The notes beneath the pieces were generated by a model that did no database searches, was not told the origin of the DNA, and saw nothing but the letters and a program-made list of their open reading frames with translations. From NCBI GenBank assembly GCA_029265255.1, contig JAJUJQ010000044.1:1-5751 (forward strand): a stretch of 5,751 nt of DNA, read 5' to 3'. Each line of letters begins with the position of its first letter. Within the stretch, counting starts at the first letter, position 1. Positions 1 through 5,751 of this stretch are shown one piece after another. The translations under genes and the position numbers were made by a program. The stretch is from Spirochaetota bacterium. GTDB lineage: Bacteria > Spirochaetota > Spirochaetia > Treponematales > Rectinemataceae.

Positions 1-342
1 GCTGACGTAGCTCTCAGGATGGAGAATCGCCATCGCGCCTCCTGAGGGAAAGGAAAAAATTGTCTTCACCGGAGCGTCGGCTTGAACATAAAGGACGGTG
101 CCGCTTGCGGGTGCGCCGATCTCGGCCGTCGCCGATTTGAGTATAAGATCGCTTCTGGGCACCAGGCCATACACGCTGTCCGTCGGGAAGACTTTTCCGG
201 ACAATGTCGCGCTTCTTTGATCCACCAAAAAGCTTCCGAAGCCGGAGATGTCCACTGCCTCTGGTATCTGAAAATCGAAGGCGCCAAGCACCGGCGCGAC
301 GAGGCCTACAAAAAGAAATGGAAGACATAGCACTCTCTTCAT
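1..342 (-). CDS. Exported LytM/M23-peptidase-like protein, N-terminal part (runs off the left edge)
   Basis: This reading frame stays open for 114 codons from the ATG at 342 to the window edge, so the C-terminus is missing. The chosen start overlaps the stop of the upstream propeller gene as ATGA. It has AAAAGG nine bases upstream (352-357), better placed than the in-frame ATG at 351, which sits directly against that motif. Residues 1-20 (MKRVLCLPFLFVGLVAPVLG) form a Sec-type signal peptide with no lipobox cysteine, so the product is probably exported to the periplasm or outer surface. Residues 67-90 read like the first half of an LytM/M23 domain: SDLILKS, then IGAPASGTVLYV, the usual 'DIAAP...APADGTVVYA' pattern. 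GGAMAILHPESYVS (101-114) matches the following 'VVIDHGNGYVS' strand. The expected first zinc His, four residues before the Asp, is a Val here. The protein may therefore be a non-enzymatic LytM protein of the EnvC/NlpD kind. The second His motif lies outside the window, so activity cannot be judged fully. Confidence 0.72.
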   Translation of the reverse strand, partial: MKRVLCLPFLFVGLVAPVLGAFDFQIPEAVDISGFGSFLVDQRSATLSGKVFPTDSVYGLVPRSDLILKSATAEIGAPASGTVLYVQADAPVKTIFSFPSGGAMAILHPESYVS

Positions 343-1433
343 GGCCGCCATCCTTTTACGAACAGCACTCCGTCCTCATAGACGATCGCAAGCCCTCCCT
401 CTCCCCCAGCGAGCGAGACGGCCCCCTGAGCAACCAGTTCAAGAAGCCCGTGCTTCAGAATAAGAATACTCGTATCGGAGGGGCCCGTGGTTCGTACCTG
501 TAACACTGGGACAGTGGCGCCCCCTGGAGATTGAAGCGCGAAACATTGTACGTCCCCACCTTTTTCGGAAGGTCCATCCTGGGCCGTCCCCGTACTCACC
601 TCAATCTGCTTTATATAGTTAGCTTTTACGTTGTAATACAGCAGCTGATTCCCGCGCGCGAGGATCACATGCGAATCGTCCTCCGCAAAGGCCATGCTTG
701 CCTGAAGGACGGACTCTGATTTGAGACTTGACTCCGAAATCTTGATATATGAAGACGCCGACTGCCTATATGTCTCGATTTTCTGAGGCAAAAGTCCTTT
801 CAATACCACCACATATTTGCTATCGGCTGACACGGCGACCCCATAGATGGTTCGAATGTTATGAAAATCTTCCTGGGCGAGGAAGACGGATTTCCCTTGA
901 GTATCAAGAATATCCAGAGACCCATCCAAGAGGCCTACGGCAAGCACGAAGGAAGAAGCATCCAGCGCAGTGATGGGCATCGAGAACTCCCTTTCCCACA
1001 GTATCCTTCCCTGTTCGTCGATTCGCGCAATGCCCATCTGGTCCGCGCGGACCAGAATTCGCCACGAGGCCTTAAACCATGGGTATGCAAAAGCCTGCAG
1101 CGCCTTGCCCTTTCCGTCAATTCCATAGAGCTGCACATTTGTTGCGAGCCTGTCGTAGGTGATCCACCCCCGTGCGTCGATCGCTGCCCTCTCTTGATAC
1201 GGCATGGCATAGAGCTTGCCGGCGGATGCATCGAGATACCCCAGCATCGAATCGCCGATGAACGGCACAAGCCCGATCCGTGAAGAGGGCAATTCCACCA
1301 CGCTCTGAGCCTGAGAAAATGGCAGAAACGTGCTTTCTCCACGTACACCTTTCTGCCTCGCGCCTCGCACCGAAACAAGCGAAAAGAGTATGGCAGCCAT
1401 GAAAAGCACTAGGTTGTAGGATCGCCTTTTCAT
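339..1433 (-). CDS. Exported or membrane-anchored beta-propeller-like protein of unknown function
   Basis: The product is 364 residues from the ATG at 1433, which has AAGG four bases upstream. A GTG at 1451 would add six residues (MHHQGT) but has no ribosome binding site. The N-terminus MKRRSYNLVLFMAAILFSLV has a basic head and a hydrophobic segment ending near residue 22, so it is a signal peptide or an uncleaved anchor with the body outside the cytoplasm. The body shows repeated short strands of the PQQ/WD-propeller type: GIARIDEQGRILWEREF (134-150), VLAVGLLDGSLDILDTQGK (163-181), YGVAVSADSKYVVVL (197-211) and MAFAEDDSHVILARGNQLLYY (247-267). These resemble blades in which a value is read, compared with a 'DxxG' turn and passed on. 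There are no catalytic motifs. I infer a protein-binding scaffold in the envelope. It shares ATGA with the LytM-like gene, so the two are probably made together and may act together on peptidoglycan. The specific function is not recognised. Confidence 0.8.
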   Translation of the reverse strand: MKRRSYNLVLFMAAILFSLVSVRGARQKGVRGESTFLPFSQAQSVVELPSSRIGLVPFIGDSMLGYLDASAGKLYAMPYQERAAIDARGWITYDRLATNVQLYGIDGKGKALQAFAYPWFKASWRILVRADQMGIARIDEQGRILWEREFSMPITALDASSFVLAVGLLDGSLDILDTQGKSVFLAQEDFHNIRTIYGVAVSADSKYVVVLKGLLPQKIETYRQSASSYIKISESSLKSESVLQASMAFAEDDSHVILARGNQLLYYNVKANYIKQIEVSTGTAQDGPSEKGGDVQCFALQSPGGATVPVLQVRTTGPSDTSILILKHGLLELVAQGAVSLAGGEGGLAIVYEDGVLFVKGWRP

Positions 1434-1484
1434 CGTACCTTGATGGTGCACGAGTACCGCAGATGCGTCAAGACAGCGCAGAGC

Positions 1485-1513
1485 TTTTCCGGCTGAGCCT
1501 TCTAGGATATATT
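1485..1513 (+). promoter_or_regulatory. Candidate promoter for cdd
   Basis: TTTTCC (1485-1490) and TATATT (1508-1513) are separated by 17 bases. The start would fall near 1520, only about 17 bases before the cdd ATG and just upstream of its GAGG ribosome binding site (1522-1525). The -35 matches weakly (three of six), so this is a tentative call. It faces the minus-strand promoter and the two start regions overlap. Confidence 0.35.
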
Positions 1514-1514
1514 C

Positions 1515-1542
1515 ATTATACGAGGATTAAGACTATATGCAA
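1515..1542 (-). promoter_or_regulatory. Candidate sigma-70-type promoter for the propeller/LytM genes
   Basis: Read on the minus strand, a perfect TATAAT (1520-1515) lies 16 bases after TTGCAT (1542-1537). Transcription would start near 1508, giving a leader of about 75 bases before the ATG at 1433. The -35 element matches consensus only in TTG and overlaps the first codons of cdd. The exact -10 makes this the best promoter candidate in the gap. Confidence 0.5.
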
Positions 1543-1983
1543 CCCGAATATGCTTCTCTGTTTGAGCGTGCCTACAAGGCCTGTGAGCAGAGTTATGCGC
1601 CATACTCGCACTTCCGCGTCGGAGCCGCGCTGCTCTGCGACGACGGCAGCATAATAACCGGGGTCAATGTCGAAAATCGGAGCTTCGGTCTGACAATATG
1701 CGCCGAGCGCAACGCCATCGCGGCCGCAATAAGCGCAGGCAAGAGAAGGTTTAAGGCTCTCGCCGTCGCAACACCCGACGCCACCTATCCGGTCAGCCCC
1801 TGTGGAGCCTGCCGGCAGGTGATATCAGAGTTCATGCCTTCCTCTGGGGCGGTCATTTTCGGCAATGCCAAAGATTCATATGTGGTCTCGACCGTGGGAC
1901 AGCTTATGCCCCATGACGCTCTCCACGATCTGTCTTCCTGTCTCGCACCCGACGGACAAGAGCATCAAGAGCATCCTTCATAA
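1537..1983 (+). CDS. cdd: Cytidine deaminase (homotetrameric type)
   Basis: This cytoplasmic pyrimidine-salvage enzyme hydrolyses cytidine and deoxycytidine to uridine and deoxyuridine plus ammonia. The family signatures are all present. YSHFRVGAALL (23-33) is the N-terminal motif, and VNVEN (43-47) carries the ribose-contacting Asn44 and Glu46. CAE (55-57) supplies a zinc Cys and the catalytic Glu57. PCGAC (88-92) supplies zinc Cys89 and Cys92. Three cysteine ligands mark the small tetrameric class, as in Bacillus, rather than the dimeric E. coli class. At 148 residues it is slightly longer than the usual 130-136. The extra length is a polar tail ending QEHQEHPS, encoded partly by a short direct repeat (GAGCATC at 1960-1966 and 1969-1975). 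The start has GAGG 11 bases upstream. It is the only plus-strand gene and ends inside the last codons of recN. Confidence 0.95.
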   Translation: MQPEYASLFERAYKACEQSYAPYSHFRVGAALLCDDGSIITGVNVENRSFGLTICAERNAIAAAISAGKRRFKALAVATPDATYPVSPCGACRQVISEFMPSSGAVIFGNAKDSYVVSTVGQLMPHDALHDLSSCLAPDGQEHQEHPS

Positions 1984-3681
1984 GAATTTTTGAGAGCGAG
2001 ACTGATTCAAAAGTTCGGCGGCATGCGTGCGGGAAACTTCGCTTTCTGCAGAACCAGAGAGCATCCTAGCGATTTCGACCTCTCTCTCCTGCCTCGACAA
2101 AAGATGCAAGGACGTGCTGGTTCTTCCCGCAGAGACGTGTTTATCGACCTTGTACTGCTGATCCGCTTGGGCAGCAATCGTGGCTAGGTGTGTCACGCAG
2201 AGGACCTGCCGGTATTGGCTCAATTGTTTTAGATATTCTCCGACCGCGACCCCCACCTGCCCCCCGATGCCCGTATCGATCTCATCGAAGACCAGCGTAT
2301 CGACGACGTCGTGGGCGGCGAGCACTGCTTTGAGTGCGAGGGCGAACCTCGACAGCTCACCGCCAGAAGCGATCCGAGACAGGGGCCGTTCAGGCTCGCC
2401 TGGATTTGGAGCGATATAAAATTCCACGTCATCGACGCCCCGAGATGTCGCCCTGTATGCGCCAGTTTCATCCTTGGCCCTCGTGACGCGGAGGTGGACC
2501 CGCACATCGGGCATCCCTAACTTCCTGATGATCTCTTCGATTGAAGATGACATCGAAACGGCGGCGGACAAGCGTTTTTCCGAAAGATGGAGCGCTGCGC
2601 TGAACACCCTTTCCTTGAGGGTTTTTACCCTCTGCTCGAGCTCGGCGAGGTTTTCATCCGCGTGGGCGAGCGTTTCGAGCGTGGCCCGTGCTCGTTCATA
2701 TCTGTCGAACACATCGGTGAGTCGGGGCCCATACTTGCGCTTGAGCTTCTGAAGCTCAGCAAGCCGCTCCTCGATGCGCTCGAGTCTGGCTGGGTCAAAG
2801 CGAAGATTGGCCTGATATTCGCGTATCGATTCCGATACATCCTCAAGCTCATAATATGCTGCGGCCAGCCGCTCAGACAGGGCTCCAAGCCGACTGTCGA
2901 TGGCCCGCGCATTCTCGATGTCGGCACGGATGCGCCTCAGCGCGTGGAGGACATCCGAACCCTCGCCGCCGCAGAGCAAGGAGGCTGCATCAGAAATCGC
3001 CCCAAACAATTTTTCATGCTGAGAGAGTATTTTCTCTTCGGCTTCAAGCTGTTCGTCTTCATTCAGTTTGGGCTTTATGGCGGCAATCTCTTTCACGACG
3101 AATTCGAGATAATCCGCTTCCTGCGAGCGCTTGGCCTTCTGATCCAGAAGATCCCTGTATTTCTGTAGCGCGTTTCGCCACTCGGCATATGCGCTTTCGT
3201 AATTTTGAAGCTCTTGCCCTAGGGCAGCGTAGGCATCGAGCATATCGATATGGGTGGCAGGATCGATCAAACGCTGATGCTCATGCTGACCATGAATGTC
3301 GACCAGGTATTGGGTGAACTCGACGAGTTCGTTTCTGGAAACCTGTCGGTCCTGGATCCATGCGAGGCTTCTGCCATTCTGCTTCATGGTTCGACGGAGA
3401 AGAATGGCCTCTTCGGGCCTCCACTCGATCTCCCTCTCGCTGAACCAGTGTGCAATCTCTTGAGCATTGCAAACAGAGAAGACTCCGGAGACAGCGCATT
3501 CCGTCGCGCCTTCACGAATAATGGAACTATCGGCCCTCGCCCCCAGCAGAAAGCCGAGGGCATCGACGATCAGCGATTTCCCTGCTCCTGTCTCGCCAGA
3601 AAACACCGTCATTCCGGCAGACAGCTCAAGGTCAATCTGTTCAATTATCGCGAAATTGCGCACCGAAAGCTGCTCAAGCAT
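1978..3681 (-). CDS. recN: DNA double-strand-break repair ATPase RecN
   Basis: RecN is an SMC-like ATPase that gathers around DNA double-strand breaks and promotes RecA-dependent recombinational repair in the cytoplasm. The product is 567 residues from the second of two tandem ATGs, typical for RecN (about 550-590). The N-terminus MLEQLSVRNFAIIEQ is the family opening. Walker A GETGAGKS is at 29-36 and the VDIHGQHEHQRL segment at 127-138. A long charged helical region, about 150-375, is the shortened SMC coiled coil. The ABC signature SRIASGGELSRF is at 435-446, Walker B TLVFDEID at 462-469 and the H-loop CVTHL at 495-499. All ATPase motifs are intact. The start overlaps the end of the NAD kinase gene by eight bases, which implies one transcript and coupled translation. 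The stop overlaps cdd from the other strand. I did not find an SOS-type operator directly upstream, which lies inside the NAD kinase gene. Confidence 0.97.
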   Translation of the reverse strand: MLEQLSVRNFAIIEQIDLELSAGMTVFSGETGAGKSLIVDALGFLLGARADSSIIREGATECAVSGVFSVCNAQEIAHWFSEREIEWRPEEAILLRRTMKQNGRSLAWIQDRQVSRNELVEFTQYLVDIHGQHEHQRLIDPATHIDMLDAYAALGQELQNYESAYAEWRNALQKYRDLLDQKAKRSQEADYLEFVVKEIAAIKPKLNEDEQLEAEEKILSQHEKLFGAISDAASLLCGGEGSDVLHALRRIRADIENARAIDSRLGALSERLAAAYYELEDVSESIREYQANLRFDPARLERIEERLAELQKLKRKYGPRLTDVFDRYERARATLETLAHADENLAELEQRVKTLKERVFSAALHLSEKRLSAAVSMSSSIEEIIRKLGMPDVRVHLRVTRAKDETGAYRATSRGVDDVEFYIAPNPGEPERPLSRIASGGELSRFALALKAVLAAHDVVDTLVFDEIDTGIGGQVGVAVGEYLKQLSQYRQVLCVTHLATIAAQADQQYKVDKHVSAGRTSTSLHLLSRQEREVEIARMLSGSAESEVSRTHAAELLNQSRSQKFL

Positions 3682-4528
3682 CATTGTCTCCTGACCAGCC
3701 CAATTTTGTCCTCAGTGCAGAGAAAAAGGCGTTCCCCGGCGGCACGATCAACAGGGCCTGCCTTGTATACTTTTTTATCTTGACTCTATCGGCCTTCTGC
3801 AGAGAAACCGTCTCATGGCCGTCCACGATCAAGACCGCCCCTGTCTTTTTTGCATCATCAACAGCGATCTCTACTGGGAGGGTGCCTGGAATGACCAGCG
3901 GCCTCGATGCCAAGGTGAACGGGCAGATAGGATTGATGATGAGCGCACTGATCTCGGGGTGCACTGCCGGTCCACCGGCTGCAAGATTATACGCCGTGGA
4001 TCCCGTGGGCGTGGAGACGATAAGACCATCCGCCCGATAATACCCGAAGCACTCTTTGTTGACATAGAGGCACATTCTGATCATACGGGCACTTCCCTCG
4101 GAAGACACGACAATGTCGTTTAATGCGATGCCCTTGTAGAGAAGCTTTTTGCCCCGATAGGCATGAACGCTCAACATGAGCCGTCTGGAGGCCTGTACTG
4201 CTCCACGCTGCCATCCATCAAAAGTAGCCGTCCATGTGTCCATCTTGTTGGCCGCAACAAAACCCAGTGTACCTAAATTTATCGGCAGAATGGGAATGCT
4301 GAGAGGGCCTGCAAAACTTGCGGCGTAGAGGAGCGTGCCATCGCCGCCAAGGCTGATCATGAGTCCGTACCGGGAGAAATCGGGATATTCTGAAATCGGC
4401 CCATGAAACGCAAGGATATCCGCCCGCCACTCCCGATCGTTCAACTGGGTCTGTACGATCTTGGCTGCATGACCGGCATCGTCTTTATTGAGGTTCACAA
4501 ATATGAGGGCGGACCTGCTCTCAGACAT
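3674..4528 (-). CDS. nadK: NAD kinase
   Basis: This enzyme phosphorylates NAD to NADP, using ATP or, in some bacteria, polyphosphate. It is the only route to NADP and acts in the cytoplasm, usually as an oligomer. With the start at 4528 the product has 284 residues, normal for the family. Motifs in order are GGDGT (61-65, catalytic Asp64), NLGTLGF (84-90), ALND (135-138, the usual N-E/D pair), ADGLIVSTPTGSTAYNLAAG (166-185), NPICPFTLASRPLVIP (199-214) and DGHE (236-239, usually DGQ). No key residue is missing. The older symbol is ppnK. It follows the DegT-fold gene by nine bases and overlaps recN, so the three probably form one operon. The nadK-recN pairing is seen in several bacterial groups, which supports both calls. 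Confidence 0.96.
   Translation of the reverse strand: MSESRSALIFVNLNKDDAGHAAKIVQTQLNDREWRADILAFHGPISEYPDFSRYGLMISLGGDGTLLYAASFAGPLSIPILPINLGTLGFVAANKMDTWTATFDGWQRGAVQASRRLMLSVHAYRGKKLLYKGIALNDIVVSSEGSARMIRMCLYVNKECFGYYRADGLIVSTPTGSTAYNLAAGGPAVHPEISALIINPICPFTLASRPLVIPGTLPVEIAVDDAKKTGAVLIVDGHETVSLQKADRVKIKKYTRQALLIVPPGNAFFSALRTKLGWSGDNDA
3688..3692 (-). promoter_or_regulatory. Ribosome binding site deciding the recN start
   Basis: AGGAG inside the 3' end of the NAD kinase gene lies three bases before the ATG at 3684 and six before the ATG at 3681. The six-base spacing and the family's usual N-terminus favour 3681. Confidence 0.7.
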
Positions 4529-4534
4529 ACACAT

Positions 4535-4539
4535 CTCCT
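4535..4539 (-). promoter_or_regulatory. Ribosome binding site deciding the NAD kinase start
   Basis: AGGAG touches the ATG at 4534 directly but lies six bases before the ATG at 4528, so the second is the likely start (MSESRS). The site also overlaps the TAG stop of the upstream gene (4538-4540), which fits ribosomes passing from one gene to the next. Confidence 0.7.
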
Positions 4540-5551
4540 ACGGCAATGTCGCTATTATCTTGCCAATCTGGTCGACTTGCTGATTCGAAAGTTTATGATG
4601 CATGGGAAAGAGGACACACCTCAGCGCAATCGATCGCGCTGCAGGGAACATCGCTCCGGCATTTTCCTCAATCATGGCCGGGCTCGATGCGAAGGCGAGT
4701 TCAGCCCTCACGCCATGTTTTTTCGCGTACTCGATAATTTCTTTGGCACTGGTCTCAGAAAAAATCGGAAATGCATAACAGGGCAAGTGCTCAGCATCTT
4801 CAACTCGCACCCCAGAATGCCTTGAGCGCGCAAGCTGCGCCTGGAGCATCTCCCGGATCGCCTTTCTGCGCTCCATCATCGAAGCATAGCCTTTGAGTTG
4901 CGACAGTCCTAAGGCCGCATTGTAATCCGTCATCTTCAACTCTGACGGGAGCGCTTCATCGAGTGCGCGCAGTATTTGAGCATCCCGCTTACCCTTAGCG
5001 CCGAGCAACGCCCCCCCTCCCGTCGCGATGGGAGAATCGGCCTCCAGGCCCCAAAGCGAAAAATACGCGAATGGAAGACTGGTCTTGAATGGGGTGGCGT
5101 TCACCAGGGTCTGGGAGATGTCCTCTATGACGGGAATAGCGATGTGCTCAAGGAACGATGAAGGGGGAAGCTTGCCCAACGCATCGAACAGGATGATCGC
5201 AGAAGGATCGATGCGCCGAATGTCTTCAACGGAAGGATGAAAAGTCTCTTCTTCTACATCGAGTGCTACCGGGACAAATCCCGCATCTTCCACCGCAGCA
5301 CTGTGCCATGAAGGGGCTAGGGCAGAAACCGCCACCTTGGTGCCAGCACTCAATCCACATATCTTGAGGGCCTTAAGCAGCGCATAATAGGGGCTTCTCA
5401 AGGCAATGACATACTCGAACTGAAACTGCTCTCTGACGGTCTTCTCAAAACGATCGCTGAAGACTTCGTCGACAATCGCGTCCTCCACCATTCTGCTCAA
5501 CACGAGATCCATATCTTTGCGGGTAATATAAGAGGAGAAAACAGATATCAT
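4538..5551 (-). CDS. DegT/DnrJ/EryC1/StrS-fold protein lacking the PLP lysine
   Basis: Members of this family are PLP-dependent sugar aminotransferases (or dehydratases) that act on nucleotide-linked keto sugars. The product has 337 residues, somewhat short against the usual 360-400. Family landmarks are kept: the N-terminal segment around MISVFSSYI, an 'SGT' equivalent LRSPYYALLKAL (51-62), AGTKVAVSALAPSW (69-82), VIEDISQTL (141-149, with Asp144 in the position that contacts the PLP ring nitrogen), MTDYNAALGLSQLK (207-220) and FPMHHKLSNQQVDQI (315-329). The active-site segment normally reads FSFxxxKxLxTGEGG. Here it is FSLWGLEADSPIATGGG (164-180), with no Lys or His in the expected place (Glu170 to Ser173). 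The Schiff base cannot form there, so ordinary aminotransferase activity is doubtful. No sugar-biosynthesis neighbours are present. I infer a repurposed or catalytically dead member. The start at 5551 has no ribosome binding site but matches the family N-terminus. Confidence 0.82.
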   Translation of the reverse strand: MISVFSSYITRKDMDLVLSRMVEDAIVDEVFSDRFEKTVREQFQFEYVIALRSPYYALLKALKICGLSAGTKVAVSALAPSWHSAAVEDAGFVPVALDVEEETFHPSVEDIRRIDPSAIILFDALGKLPPSSFLEHIAIPVIEDISQTLVNATPFKTSLPFAYFSLWGLEADSPIATGGGALLGAKGKRDAQILRALDEALPSELKMTDYNAALGLSQLKGYASMMERRKAIREMLQAQLARSRHSGVRVEDAEHLPCYAFPIFSETSAKEIIEYAKKHGVRAELAFASSPAMIEENAGAMFPAARSIALRCVLFPMHHKLSNQQVDQIGKIIATLP

Positions 5552-5557
5552 TGATGT

Positions 5558-5586
5558 ATATTATCATTTTGATGTGCTGGGGGCAA
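5558..5586 (-). promoter_or_regulatory. Candidate promoter for the DegT-fold/nadK/recN cluster
   Basis: On the minus strand TTGCCC (5586-5581) and TAATAT (5563-5558) are 17 bases apart, each matching consensus at four of six positions. The start would fall at or next to the ATG at 5551, so the message could be leaderless, in line with the missing ribosome binding site. Read-through from the rRNA operon is an alternative source of transcription. Confidence 0.35.
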
Positions 5587-5620
5587 GGCGTCGCGTTGGT
5601 TCCAGGAAGTCGGTGTGCAT

Positions 5621-5633
5621 AAAAAAAACCTGG
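5621..5633 (-). terminator. Possible intrinsic terminator or processing end after 5S rRNA
   Basis: Eight consecutive T residues on the minus strand (5628-5621) follow directly on the 3' strand of the 5S terminal helix (CCAGG at 5633-5629). A GC-containing stem followed by a T run can terminate transcription. However, the stem is the mature rRNA helix itself, closed over the whole 5S molecule, so this is not a classic short hairpin. I saw no second hairpin in the gap. Confidence 0.35.
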
Positions 5634-5741
5634 CGACGACCTACTCTTCCACCGGTTGGCAGTACCATCGGCGTTGGAGGGCTTAACTTCCGTGTTCGGA
5701 AAGGGAACGGGTGTGGCCCCTCCACAATAGTCACCAGGTTT
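5626..5741 (-). rRNA. rrf: 5S ribosomal RNA
   Basis: The minus strand holds a complete 5S rRNA of about 116 bases. The 5' strand AAACCTGG (5741-5734) pairs with the 3' strand CCAGGTTT (5633-5626) as helix I. Conserved internal segments are TTCCGAACACGGAAGTTAAG (loop C and helix III, about 5701-5682) and CCGATGGTACT (5671-5661). The exact ends may be off by one to three bases, because the T run blurs the 3' end. The ten bases beyond 5741 are presumably the spacer toward a 23S gene outside the window. The 5S gene is the distal end of an rRNA operon that reads toward the DegT-fold/nadK/recN cluster. Confidence 0.95.
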
Positions 5742-5751
5742 ATAAAACCAC

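Noticed and set aside
14..328. Open frame of 104 codons on the minus strand at the left edge
   Set aside because: It lies in a different frame within the signal-peptide-bearing LytM-like gene (1-342). Its composition is rich in Arg and Ser, and it has no ribosome binding site or recognisable motif.
1443..1471. Minus-strand TTGACG (1471-1466) with CACCAT 17 bases on, as a promoter for the propeller gene
   Set aside because: The -35 is good, but the -10 matches only three of six, and transcription would begin almost at the ATG, removing the ribosome binding site. The TATAAT at 1520-1515 is a better candidate.
1463..1654. Plus-strand open frame beginning upstream of cdd
   Set aside because: It is out of frame with cdd, covers the cdd start and promoter region, and its product resembles nothing. 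The cdd start at 1537 is supported by protein motifs.
1984..1991. TTTTT after the cdd stop as an intrinsic terminator
   Set aside because: There is no GC-rich hairpin in front of the T run. The run is part of the recN C-terminal codons.
2587..3168. Long plus-strand open frame (193 codons) opposite recN
   Set aside because: It is a shadow of the recN coiled-coil region. recN is intact with all its motifs, and the opposite frame has no motif or convincing ribosome binding site.
3250..3783. Plus-strand open frame (177 codons) opposite the recN start and the nadK end
   Set aside because: It spans the junction of two firmly identified genes on the other strand and shows no domain.

Overview
The window is a compact bacterial chromosome segment with GC content by eye somewhat above 50%. 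It carries conserved housekeeping genes on the minus strand and one on the plus strand. I see no mobile element, CRISPR array, tRNA or phage gene. The gene set (NAD kinase, RecN, an envelope beta-propeller protein, an LytM/M23-like exported protein) reminds me of Treponema-type spirochaetes. That assignment rests on memory of gene order and was not checked by a search, so treat it as tentative.

Layout from right to left, the direction in which most genes are read: the end of an rRNA operon (5S rRNA, about 5626-5741, minus). A 74-base gap follows, with a possible promoter. Then comes a tight minus-strand cluster of a DegT/DnrJ/EryC1-fold protein (4538-5551), NAD kinase (3674-4528) and recN (1978-3681). 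Cluster members are spaced by 9 bases or overlap by 8. Cytidine deaminase (cdd, 1537-1983) lies on the plus strand and meets recN tail to tail, with the last six bases of the two genes shared. On the minus strand beyond cdd are an exported beta-propeller-like protein (339-1433) and an exported LytM/M23-like protein that overlaps it by ATGA and runs off the left edge (1-342).

How the genes fit together: NAD kinase makes NADP, RecN acts in double-strand-break repair, and cdd salvages pyrimidines. These are ordinary core functions. The two left-hand proteins look like a translationally coupled cell-envelope pair. The less ordinary points are four. The DegT-fold protein has lost the PLP-binding lysine. 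The visible half of the LytM-like domain lacks the first zinc-binding His. The cdd/propeller gap holds two face-to-face promoters that share their start region. The recN/cdd junction has no room for a terminator, so recN transcripts may run antisense through cdd into the envelope genes. I did not find a clearly new multi-gene system.
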